Shown here: one piece after another, positions 22,701 to 33,729 of the stretch
How positions within the stretch are numbered: the stretch's first letter is position 1
How the letters are laid out: every line of letters begins with the position of its first letter
Source: Buddleja alternifolia
Lineage: Eukaryota; Streptophyta; Magnoliopsida; Lamiales; Scrophulariaceae
Reading direction: 5' to 3'
Assembly (NCBI GenBank): GCA_019426215.1
Contig: CM033395.1
Coordinates: forward strand, 18,652,569 to 18,716,568
Length of the DNA stretch: 64,000 nt
Position numbers and translations under genes: made by a program
The notes under the pieces: generated by a model
What the model was told of the DNA's origin: nothing
Seen by the model: only the letters and a program-made list of their open reading frames with translations
Database searches by the model: none

Positions 22701-24076
22701 AGAAGCTGCTCAGGCGCTCATGCCATTTATTGTGGACTTCTACAATTCTTATATTTCAGATGTTGATCTGCCAGAGGATGTGCACATTGCACTAAGTACT
22801 GAAGAGCGCGCTATATTCTTTATCCCACAGACAAACATCATAAGTCCACGACATATCCTGGAAGTGATTGGCCCACTATGGGTCATTACTGCTGAGAAAC
22901 CTTCTCTTGAAGTGGAGATTGCTGGAATGGAATTGGAACAAGCTCCTACTGAGGAAGTCGGTCCTACTCCCGTCGCTGATATGCAAACTGAAGTTACCCC
23001 TGGCGCTCCAGTAGTCGAGATTCCAATTGTTGCTCAAGTTGCAAAGATCGATAATGCAACTCAATCTATTGAGCAAGCGATCGAAAAAGTACATACAGAA
23101 ATTGCTGAAGAGCCTGAAGAGCCATTTATGAGAGATAAATCAAAAGGTAAGGCTGTAGTTTCTAGTTCATATGGACTCATTCCGTCTCCTGAGCGCTCTC
23201 CTTCTTCAGACTCTGACTCGGAAAGTGATCAAGAGTCACCAGACTTTAGACTAGCGGTTCAGTATTCGCTCAATACCATCAAGGGTTCCTGCTCCAAGGT
23301 ACTTGAACATGATGATAGACATATCAAGTTAGTCTCCGACACTAGAAGCCGTGATATTGTAAACACTGCTACCAAGAGCACTATAGCAATAATGAATAGC
23401 ATATCACCGTTGATCACTAGCCTTTTCGAAGAGTTCAATCGCTTCCTTGCTCAGAATGCGTCTACTGATATTGAACGATATCATTCTTCCAATTTAGTCA
23501 ATCAGAGTATCGCTGAGCAAGTTGCTTTTTAGTTGATGAAGTTAGACTTCTTCACCGAGACATCACTAAACTTAGCGGCATACTTGAGGATGTCAAGAAG
23601 GGGAAGAAGAGAAAGAAAAACATCTTTTGTCCAAAGCCAAAGGAAAAGCTTTGACGGAGCGAATTTATAAGACTGGCAATAAGCATTGGTGCTCCATGTT
23701 TGAAGAGATAGTAAGCATAAATAAGATGCTCACTAAGAAGCGAAAGCCAAGATACTACCAAGGTAGGCACAAACTTCTAGACATTGATGTAGAATTTTTA
23801 GAAGGTATGGGTTTTAATCCATACGCGGCACCGCTGGGAAGACCTCTCGATTGGAAACCTTCCAACGACCGAATGCGTGATATTTATCATGATCTTATTA
23901 GAATGCTAGGGATCCCTGCAAGGGGTTGGGTGGAAAGGTTACTTGAATTGAATCGTAGCGGTAAGAATTGAAGCGATGACTATGATGAAGTCTATCACAC
24001 AACAATGATTGACATCGATCGAGTCCTGCTAGATCTAGCGAATGAAATCTATCAAGAAGAGGCTTTGAAGAAGTAA
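19762..24076 (+). pseudogene. C1 ORF3, Sirevirus env-position ORF with a spliced intron
   Basis: Starts ATGGCGCAACC and ends GCTTTGAAGAAGTAA. Coding sequence can be followed almost throughout: an N part to about 20390 (stops at 19813 and 20281, frame changes near 19970 and 20390); an acidic/Ser-rich and then Lys/Pro-Ser-rich part (20570-20900); an intron at 21177-21256; then one frame of about 758 codons (21257-23532) with only TGA at 21712 and TAG at 22147; and a Lys-rich C part to 24076 after further shifts. I see no signal peptide or convincing membrane span. I do not recognise the family. Its position between pol and the 3' LTR is where Sireviruses carry an env-like ORF. Its function is unknown. 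Confidence 0.75.
21177..21256 (+). other. Predicted 80-bp intron inside C1 ORF3
   Basis: The donor gtaagaattg and acceptor ttgcatgtttcag enclose a U-rich, stop-containing 80-bp piece. Removing it joins the upstream frame (…EIPQ) to the downstream frame (QNVPDADG…) through a split Ser codon. Without splicing, the upstream frame runs into the intron and stops after the short extension past CKNC; the downstream frame is 1 nt off. Confidence 0.75.
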
Positions 24077-24331
24077 CAAAGAAAATGATTTTATTATTTT
24101 ATATTTTATTTCTTTGTGTATGATGTCGCTTGTTATTTCAGTACAATCATTGTATGTTTTAAATTCCATATATTATGAATGAATGATTGAACGCTGAAAC
24201 ACCTTGTTGAGGCTAATCTAACATTAGCTAATTTATCTAACTTTCTAAATGCTAACCTATGATTATTTTGGGCTTTTCTTTAAATTCTTAATCTATAAAA
24301 GAGTTGTAAGAGTTAAGGTCTTGACATCATC

Positions 24332-24345
24332 AAAAAGGGGGAAAT
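24332..24345 (+). other. C1 polypurine tract
   Basis: aaaaagggggaaat directly precedes the 3' LTR and would prime plus-strand DNA synthesis. Confidence 0.88.
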
Positions 24346-25638
24346 TGTTAGGAAATTTCATGTTAGATGTTTTGATGAAGACAAGATAGGACTTTATGTT
24401 AGACCCCAAAAATAATGTAAGTTTATGTTTCATAGATCTATTGTATAAGCATTTCAAAAGTTTGTAATTTTTGTTAAGCTTGTTATTTTTATCTTTATAG
24501 ATTTTAGACTAAGTATTGGATACCAAGCCGCTAGTAGAATTCTAGGTGAGTCTATTAGAGATGAAGTTGAAGATCAGCATTTGAAGTAAAGAGAAGATAA
24601 AGATTTGTTCTTAGCATCCATCAAACGCTAAAGGATTATTTCAGGATTTATGAATCAAGCGCTCAAATGACTCAAGCGATCAAGGATCAGATTCACCTGG
24701 AATAAATTCTCAAGTCATTGAGGACTTAAATGCAATCATCAACGGATATTTATTTCCAATAGGAAATAAATTCAAATGCATTAAATGCCTGATAAGTGCA
24801 TTAAATGTGATAAGCTATTATGACTTGTGGACAAGCCACCTTTTGACTAGACTATCAGAAATCAGAGTTCAAAACTTGCTCATGTCCAATCGAAACCAGC
24901 AAAAATTCAGGAATGTCAGAAAGGGACTGTTTAACTCACTGCGTGACGTACATGCGCCCACATATGTCCAACGGACAAATCCCAAGAAACCCTATAAATA
25001 GTACCCTTCAGCAAACCCTCAAGAAAAAGGTCAACACTTTGCTGAAATTACTTAAGAGAAAAGCTTACAAACTCCATAGCCAAAACCCTTCAAGCTTTTC
25101 ATAATACATTCCAAAGATAGTCATAGATATCTCAAACCTCTTTAGAGAAGAACCCTAATTTCCTATTGAGATCTCCCAAGTTGTTTGAACTTTCTAACAT
25201 CAAACAAACCCGTGACTAAACCCTCAACATCTTTTATCTGAGTGAGAAAGTTTGTTGATTCTACAAATAACATTTCTGTATGAGAGAAGATTGTTGAAGA
25301 AGATCTCTATTGGAGCTGAAGTCTGTGTGATCAAGGAGCTGAAGATCATCTTCCCTTTCATCTATTTTGTAGAAGTCTCTATGTGGCTCTTCGATAATCA
25401 TTCTAGTGAATTCCTCCAAGTGCAAAGGAGAAGAAGGGCGTAGCTGGGATTACATCACCCAGTGAACCATACAATATCTTGTGTTATTTACTGTTTTACT
25501 TTACATTTGCATATTGTATCTTGAAAAAGCATTCAAAACAATTAAGCGACTAATTCAAGTTCAAGAGAACACTAAGCTATAAAATCATTTCTGTTGTGCT
25601 AACTCTGATTAAGCGATCGAAACTTTACCCAATTTCAG
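24346..25638 (+). repeat. C1 3' LTR, truncated
   Basis: It matches the 5' LTR from its first base up to ctttaccc (about 25630) and lacks the last 180 bp or so. In the first 165 bp it already differs from the 5' LTR at about ten positions, so C1 is not young. Confidence 0.92.
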
Positions 25639-26145
25639 CGTGAGTAGCACGCGCCTAATGGTACACTGACACGTACCGAGACACATGCTTGTACTGAATG
25701 GCCTATTTATATGGGAATCATTAATCGTCAGTTTGATTTGATAGGAGCGCGTGGGCAGTTATCAAATCTTATCTTTTGGACTTATCCACACGCTACCTTT
25801 TACCGCTGAAAACAATGCATGAATTTCAGGAAAAATTACTTAGCGTTTAAGTGGGAATATTCTTCACACTGAAGTCTTTAATAAGGTTTAATCACTTTAA
25901 AAAGACATTTCATTTAATTTTATTAGAGATTGATTTTGTCATGCATAACAGATAAACGCTAATGATCAATGCACAAATTTTTGAAATGAATTTTTGATCA
26001 TAGACGCTTATTGAATTGAATAAGTACAATTTTAAAGTTCTCCCTAAAATTGATCACTCATTTCAATTTTGAAATCGCTTGAGACAATATAATAAAGTGG
26101 ATTCCCCCTAAATTATTTGCCTATAGAAGATATGATGCTTTATGA
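25639..26145 (-). other. C2 pol-ORF3 spacer remnant
   Basis: The complement of this stretch matches C1 from 18897 to about 19414, including the purine-rich agggggaa word (here 26103-26110 on the other strand). It joins the C1 3' LTR head-on. Confidence 0.85.
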
Positions 26146-28032
26146 TTAAGCGTTTAAATCAATCATACCTAGTTCACTTCTTAAAGTGAGAAAATGTTGT
26201 TCGTTGAGCGCTTTGATGAATATATCTACCGGTTGTTTGTCAGTACCAATGAAATGCATGGAGATATCTTTCTTTTGAACATGGTCACGTAGGAAATGGT
26301 AGTGAATGTCAATGTGTTTAGTTCTAGAATAAAGGACTGGATTTTGGGTCATATCTAAAACGCTTTGGTTATAACAATGGATTGGGGTAGGACCTAACAT
26401 TATTCCATAATCTCTAAGTTGTTGGCTCATCCAAAGGATTTGTGCACAACAGCTCCCAGCGGCTACATATTCTGCCTCAGTGGTAGAAGTCGCTATGGAT
26501 TGTTCTTTCTTACTATGCCACGAAATCAATCTATCACCTAGAAATTGACACGTACCACTAGTACTCTTTCTATCTACTTTGCATCCTACAAAATCTGCGT
26601 CTGAATAACTAATTAGTTCAAAGGGAGAGTCCCTTGGATACCATAAGCCCATATTTTGTGTGCCTTTTAGGTATTTAAGGATTCTCTTGGTAGCATTTAA
26701 GTGTGATTCTTTAGGATCATCTTGAAAGAGTGTACACATGCATACCGAAAACATAATATCAGGTCTAGTAGCGGTAAGATAAAGAAGTGATCCATTGATA
26801 CCTCTATAGTTAGTGATATCAATTTGCTTCCCATTTTCATCTTTATCTAACTAAAGTGATTGGCTCATTGGAATTTTTGAAGATGATGCATTTTCCATAC
26901 CAAATTTCTTAATCATATCTCTTGTATATTTAGCTTGGTTAATAAATATGTCATTAGGGAGTTGTTTAACTTGTAGTCCTAAGAAGAAAGTTAATTCACC
27001 CATCATGCTCATTTCAAATTGATCTTGCATCATTTTCAAAATTTTCTCACACAATCGCTTATTAGTAGATCCAAATATAATATCATCAACATATATTTGT
27101 GTTAGGATTATGCCCTCAGATGCCATAGAGGATAGTATGAATAGGGCATCTATCTTATATTGAACTTAAATATTATTTATAATAAAAGGCATCATTTAAG
27201 TTTTCACATAATTCTTATCTGCATCTATAAGTTGTGTAAAACATTTTATCCATGTTTTCAGTGTGATCCCTCTACTTCCTATGGAATAGGAAGTGGCACC
27301 AGAGAGATAGATCTTGATTACTAAAACAAGTTCGCAAGTAATATGAAGTCTTTAATGGACAAATACAGACTTCGAATACTTGTACAATCATAACTTCAAC
27401 ATGGGAGTGCCTGTCTAGTATCATGGGATTATAGGAGATTAAGATTGTAGGCACATCAGTGGAACTGATATGCTCGAACACGACTCGCATCGATTCTGTC
27501 ACATGGGTTTTCACTCTGTGACTGTCAATAACAGAACTGATTATGCGTAATAGGTATATGTGAACCTTTTGATGGTTTCGAGTAAAAACACATAAACGCA
27601 GTGGAAGGATTTCAAAATTTAATTTAAAACCCAAAAGTGTACTCTAATTCGCATAATTGAATCTCAAAACATGCATTAATGAGTAAATTCGACTTACCCG
27701 TTGAAGCGAGGTGGTAGGAGAATCCAATTCTTCTTTTAAACTTTAGATTGATGAATTTCTTGCATTCTTCAACCCCGTGAACAATGGGTGTGAACGGTGT
27801 GCGCGCAGTGCTGCGCGTGTTTCTTTCGGGGCTTTCGACCCCATTTTTCCTCAATATTTTTCATTTTCAATATCATCAAATGTTCCCAGATTTACAATAA
27901 CTAAAAACCAAAAATTTCTAGGCAAAAACCATAAAACGCAGATTTAAGAAAACATACAAACATGCTTCAAAAACACATAACTTGCAATTCTTAAATCACG
28001 TAAAGGAGATCAAATATGCAAATCAGAGATTG

Positions 28033-28044
28033 GCTCTGATACCA
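28033..28044 (-). other. Element K primer binding site
   Basis: The minus strand reads tggtatcagagc, a perfect initiator tRNA-Met PBS, one base after the LTR end. Confidence 0.9.
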
Positions 28045-28045
28045 C

Positions 28046-29834
28046 TGTTGGATTTCATGTAAAAACACATAAACGTAGTGGAAGGATTTAAAAATTTAAT
28101 TTAAAACCCCAAAGTGTACTCTAATTCGCATAATTGAATCTCAAGCATGCATTAACGAGTAACTCCAACTTACCCGTTGAAGCGAGGTGGTAGGAGAATC
28201 CAATTCTTCTTTTAAACTTTAGATTGATGAACTTCTTACATTCTTCAACGCCCGTGTTCTTCAATTCTTGAAGTTGTAGGTGAATCCAACAACGAATCAC
28301 GTTGCCTCTAAATTATCACGTGCGAATTAATGATGAAAAATTCCTTTCTTGTTCTCTATAGGGGTGACGGCTTTGGTGTATAGAGAGGGAGGATATTTTT
28401 CTTCTTCTATTCTTTGGAGAGTTACAATTCATGTAATGTATTCACTTCTCTAGGTTAAAATCAAGAGAGTGCTTTTATAACTCAAAGACTTGTTGACGAA
28501 GACAAAAAAAAAAGAGAGACCAATTTGGTCATCCAACCTAGCCTAATGGGTGTCCTCGTGGACGCCCCATGTAGGGCCCAGATTTTTCTTTTGTTTTGTT
28601 AATTTTTTTATTCAATTAATTATTTATTTTATCCAATAAATAAATATATTAATTAAATAATAAAATTAATTAGATAAATTAGTTCATTAATATATTTCTC
28701 TAAGAAATTAATTAATAATTAATCTTATCCAATAATTAATTATCTTATCCAATAAGCAATTAATTATTTAACTTTTCCAATAAATTAAATCTCTCCAAAA
28801 TAAAATAGAAAATAGAAAATCCATTTTTTAATTTTCTTCATCAATTCTTTAGCGTGACTCTTTAGGTTCGTTTCATTTGGCCATGAGAGGAAACCAAAGG
28901 AAGTGGGTAACACTTAGCCAGTCATGTGGCCCACTTCGTAACCCAAATGAAATACGAATGAATGGATCATTTCATAACCTTTCAATCGTAAATACCGTGT
29001 ATGTATAAACTCTTCGTTCACGTTCCCCGATTAAGTGAGAGTCATGGTTATGTCAAACTCATTGGACTTAACCATATGTATAAGTTATAATAATATGAGA
29101 TCATTGAGATCGATTTGGTGCCTAGCACAATCGTCTCGTTTGCTTTGGCCAAAGAATTTGATCTCTATTTATCTATAATTACATAGGGTACATTTTCATT
29201 CACTTATGAGAGAACAAATCCCTCTTAGATATCTGCTAAGACTACCACTTGCCCATCAAATCCGCATTTCGAGGTTGATCCCACCAACGGGTGAATGGAG
29301 TCTTACTACTCTAGTGAAAGACTTGACGTCACAAATGCATATTCAGCCTGATACTTCAGGTGAAAGGTTCACATATACCTATTATGCATAATCAGTTCTG
29401 TCATTGACAATCACAAAATGAAAACCCATATGACAAAACTGATACAAGTCGTATTCGAGCATATCAGTTCCAATGATGTGCCTACAATCTTAATCTCATA
29501 TCATCCCATGATACTGGACAGGCACTCCCATGTCGGAGTTAAGATTGTACAAGTATTCGAAGTATTTATTTGTCCATTAAAGACTTCATATTACTTGCGA
29601 ACTTGTTTTAGTAATCAAGATCGATCTCTCTAGTGCCACTCTTCCTATCCCATAGGAAGTAGAGGGATTGCACGGAAAACATGGACAAAATGTTTTACAC
29701 AACTTATAGATGCATATAAGAATTAATCGAAAACTTAAATGATGCCTTTTATTATAAATAATATTTAAGTTCAATACAAGATAGATGCCCTATTCATACT
29801 ATCCTCTATGGCATCTGAGGGCATAATACTAACA
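28046..29834 (-). repeat. Element K 5' LTR (1789 bp)
   Basis: On the minus strand it runs tgttagtattatgccctcag to catgaaatccaaca. It is longer than the E1 LTR because E1 lacks some blocks. An apparent ORF at 29206-29391 is within the LTR and not a gene. Confidence 0.88.
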
Positions 29835-30986
29835 CCTTTGACATGAAGTATCAGGCTGAAGATGCACTTGTGACACCAAGTCTTTCACTAGAGTAGTTAG
29901 ACCGAATTCACCCGTTGGTGGGGTTAACCTCGAAATGCGAATTTGATGGGCAAGTGGTAGTTTTAGCAGATATCTAAGAGGGATTTGTTCTCTCATAAGT
30001 GAATAAGAATGTACCCTATGTAATTATAGATAAATAGAGATTAAAGTCTTTGGCCAAAGCAAACGAGACGATTGTGCTAGACACCAAATTGATCTCAATG
30101 ATCTCGTATTATTATAATTTATACATATGGTCAAGTCCAGTGAGTTCGACATAAACATGAACCTCACTTGACCGGGGAACTTGAACGAAGGGTTTATACA
30201 TACACGGTATTTACTTTTGAAAGTTTTTGGAATGGTCTATTCATTCGTATTTCATATAGGTTACGAAGTGGGCCAGATGACTGGCTAAGTGTTACCCACT
30301 TCCTTTGGTTTCCTTTCATTGCGAAATGAAACGAACCTAAAGAGTTGAGCTAGAGAATTGATGAAGAAATTTGAAAAAGGGATTTTCTATTTTATTTTGG
30401 AGAGATTTAATTTATTGGATAAGTTAAACAATTAATTGCATATTGGATAAGATAATTAATTGTTGGATAAGATTAATTATTAATTAATTTCTTAGAGAAA
30501 TATATTGATGAATTAATTTATCTAATTAATTTTATTATTGAATTAATATATTTATTTATTGAATAAAATAAATAATTAATTGAATAAAGAAATTAGAAGA
30601 AATTTAGGTTGGATGATCAAATTGAAAACAAAAGAATCCCGAATTGTAACTCTCCTATCCTCCCTCTCTATACACCAAAGCCGTCGCCCCATGGGGAATT
30701 TTGTCATCAATTCCTCATGATTCGTTGTTTGATTCATCTACAACTTCAAGAATTAGGCATGAGGGTTGAAGAATTCAAGAAGTTCATCAATCTAAAGTTG
30801 GAATTGGATTCTCCTACCACCTCGCTTGATCAAATTGAACATTGAGATTCAATTATGTGAATTAGAGTACACTTTTGGGTTTTAAATTAAATTTTTGAAG
30901 TCCTTCCGATGCGTTTATGTGTTTTTACGCGAAACCCAACAATTTGGACTACGAGAATATGTTCAGTATGGGTAATTTTAAATAAC

Positions 30987-32620
30987 CAAAGAAAATCCTT
31001 TACCATTGAGTTATAAAAGCGAAGGTAAACTCTCGTTGACTTTAACCTAGAGAAGTGAATACATGCCTACTATGAATTGTAACTTAGGAGGTCCAAAGAA
31101 TGGCTAAGGGAGAAGAAGAAAAATATCCTCCCTCTCTATCTTAAGATACAAACAATTGTAGAAAGAAACCAAAGCCAAGGATACTCTAAAGACATCACCT
31201 TCACGCCCCTATAGAGAACATGACCTTGAATTGAGGGAATGGCGTGATGTTTAACTGTGTTTTTTCGTCATCTGTAATGAGGTTCACGAATAACGTGATA
31301 ATTTAGAGTTGAACAAAAACGGAATGATTACGTCGTGTACTTGGAAATACTCATCAGTAGCATACTGTCATATAAATTTCGGAATTGAAGAACATGAGAG
31401 GTGTCTGTTCTGTTGCCGAGACGGTCCAGTTTCGTTGATTCAATTTGACAAGTAAATCTAGAAAATTTATGTAGATACAGCATCCTATATGTTATCCTGT
31501 TTGAGAAAGAAATTCCAAAGAATAAGAAAATTGTTGATTGCGCATGTCTAGTTGGAACTTAATTGCCACTTGTTGCTCGATACTTTCGTGATTCAACGAC
31601 AGGGTTTCTCTTGTTCTTTCAACTTGATCTTGTCGGCCAAGTGTGACCTCGTAGTTTTGTTGATCAGTTAATGCATGCAATTTGTAGATCGTTCTTGTTT
31701 CCGCTCGCTCTCGCTCGAATACAAATCAGTGTACATATTCTAGTAGGAAACTCGTTGAAACGATTATTCTTCTTGGCTCTATTCCGTCGGCTAAGGGAGC
31801 TAAGTGCTATACGGGACAAAGTGCCACGTGACGGCGGGGGCCACCGCTTGAACCCGTAGGAGCCACCTCTAGAATCCCGAAGTCTGGCATCCGTCCGCGA
31901 TGTGTCATTTTCTTGATATACAGCTTTGATTCGAAAAAGCAGAGTGAAAGGAGCTAAGTGCTATACGGGACAAAGTGCCACGCGACGGCGTGAACCCGTA
32001 GGAGCCACCACTAGAATCCCGACATCTGGAACACTTCATAGAACATAAAGGTGTGAAGCCTCCTGCTGGTATGGGACAGTGGAAGGTGGATCACGATCAC
32101 ATGATATGATTACAAAAGTACAATGTCCTTGATTCATACGTAACATACGATTAATTTAACTTGTGATATGTTATTCTATTCTTTTGCTTGCCATCGTATA
32201 TGTCCATGTCGTTATTGATTTTCGCTGCAAATTCTATCTCTCCTGATTAAAGCAAGCCATTAGCCTACCTCACTGGGTCATTGACTCACCCCTCCTTCTT
32301 TCTTCCTTTTCAATAAGTGTCAGATACAAATGGAGAAATGAGAAATAAAGGAAGCATTGGTTTGTTTCTTCAAAGGGAGTAAATGTACGATTGGGTATGT
32401 ATATGTTTTGGCTTGGAGATTTGTAATTGATAGGGTTATTGTTTAATTGTGTAAGACTGATGAATAAGATATTATTGGTTTAAGTGGAATGAAATTCTTT
32501 TAGTTTTAGTAGATGAAGAATTGGTATAGTTCTGACGCTTAGCGCTAGCTCGAGAAAGGACAGTCTCGTGGATCGAGCTAGTGTCGCGGTGTAGCGGGCC
32601 ACCAGGTGGTCGGTGGGCGT
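30987..32620 (+). mobile_element. Unusual 1.6-kb insert in the C2 RT, LTR-E-like start then unknown DNA
   Basis: The first 400 bp or so share ordered words with the family-E LTR (gagttataaaagc, ttaacctagagaagtgaatacat, aaatatcctccctctctat, cccctatagagaaca), but with extra 7-20-nt pieces between them. From about 31400 onward it matches nothing else in the window, has a more balanced base composition and contains a spaced duplication (31796-32022). There is no ORF of note. The ends are uncertain, no target duplication was found, and about 80 bp of the C2 RT is missing at the site. Confidence 0.5.
31796..32022 (+). repeat. Direct repeat of about 75-85 bp, spaced
   Basis: ggagctaagtgctatacggg at 31796 recurs at 31950, and both copies run on to ctagaatcccga. 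The second copy lacks a 12-nt piece around ggggccaccgct. The start-to-start distance is 154 bp. Confidence 0.92.
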
Positions 32621-33729
32621 TACAATGCTCTTGGTGCTTGTTTAAGACCGTAAAGTGCCTTATCCAATTTGTAGACTATAGTATTCCCATGGTTGTTGAT
32701 GAATCCTGGTGGTTGCTCCACATAAACTTCTTCTTGGAGTTTACCATTCAGAAAAGCACTCTTCACGTCTATTTGGTACACTGTGAACTTATTGAATGCG
32801 GCAAACGCTAGGAACATTCGAATCATTTCAAGACGGGCTACTGGGGCATACATCTCATCAAAATCAATACCCTCTTCTTGGCAATAATCCTGAGCGACTA
32901 ATCTAGTTTTGTTTCTTATAACAATGTCATCTTCATCCATCTTGTTCCTAAAAACCCATCTAGTTCCAATAACTCCTTAGTGAGTTGGTCTTGGTACTAG
33001 CATCCAAACCTTGCTTCTCTCAAATTGGTTAAGCTCTTCTTGCATCGCTTCTACCCAACTTGGATCACTGAGTGCTTCATCCATTTTCTTTGGTTCCATT
33101 TGAGATAAAAAAAACTTGCGAACATGGGCTCATTGATTGTAGCGGCCCTAGTTCTAACAGGTGCTTCAATAGCTCCAATCACTAGCTCCGGTAGCTGATA
33201 TCTAAGCCATTTACGATCTGGTTAGAACGGGTTGAGAGACTCTTGATTATCAATTGCTTGATCCTCATTTGCCTCTTGCGTAGTCGCTACATCATTCACA
33301 GTTCCTATTTACTCTTGATGATCATGCTCTTCATGACCATCAGCGATTCTGACAATATCATCCTTAGTAACCTCACGAGTAACCTTAGGATTAGACACAA
33401 AGATCTCATCATCCTCATCATCATTACTATCATCACCAAGATTGATTTGTGACGCTTGTTAGGTAAGATCTTCAATTCCTACATCATCACGATTAACCTT
33501 ACTCGGTTCTTGATTATCATCATCAAACACAACATGAATTGATTCTTCAACCTTCGATTTGATCTTATTTAGGATGAGAGAACTCTTTCCATTTTTGGCA
33601 TAGCCTAGAAAAATTCTCTCATCCGCTTTAGAATCAAATGTCCTTAGACTTTGGGATCCATTGTTATGAATGAAATATTTTGAACCAAATACATGAAAAA
33701 ATGAAATGTTAGGCTTACGTCCCTTCCAC

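Larger units (their letters stand above)
11864..25638 (+). mobile_element. Copia element C1 (Sirevirus-like layout with a third ORF)
   Basis: Layout is 5' LTR, PBS, gag, pol (protease, integrase, RT, RNase H), spacer, a long third ORF, PPT and 3' LTR. The 3' LTR is cut at about 25630-25640, where an inverted internal piece of the same family (C2) follows directly. The left flank is the D LTR; the matching right flank is lost. A long ORF between pol and the 3' LTR is typical of the Sirevirus branch of copia. Confidence 0.9.
27570..29834 (-). mobile_element. Element K, deletion derivative of family E inside E1
   Basis: Flanked by ccttt (27565-27569 and 29835-29839). On the minus strand it has a full 5' LTR (29834-28046), a PBS (28044-28033), about 265 bp of non-coding internal sequence and the last 210 bp or so of a 3' LTR (to 27570, ending aaaccatca). 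It inserted into an LTR of its own family in the opposite orientation. There is no coding capacity. Confidence 0.88.
27100..30941 (+). mobile_element. Solo LTR E1 (family E), interrupted by element K
   Basis: It begins tgttaggattatgccctcag and ends gaaacccaaca, flanked by atttg at 27095-27099 and 30942-30946. Net length without K is 1572 bp. On both sides the C2 RT sequence continues, so it is a solo LTR. Confidence 0.93.

Noticed and set aside
22162..23532. A 456-codon open frame that could be taken for a host gene
   Set aside because: It is in frame with upstream sequence across a single TAG and lies between C1 pol and the C1 PPT/3' LTR, so it is part of the retrotransposon ORF3.
31671..31859. 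62-codon ORF in the odd insert
   Set aside because: No homology that I can see; it spans one arm of the local duplication and is short.
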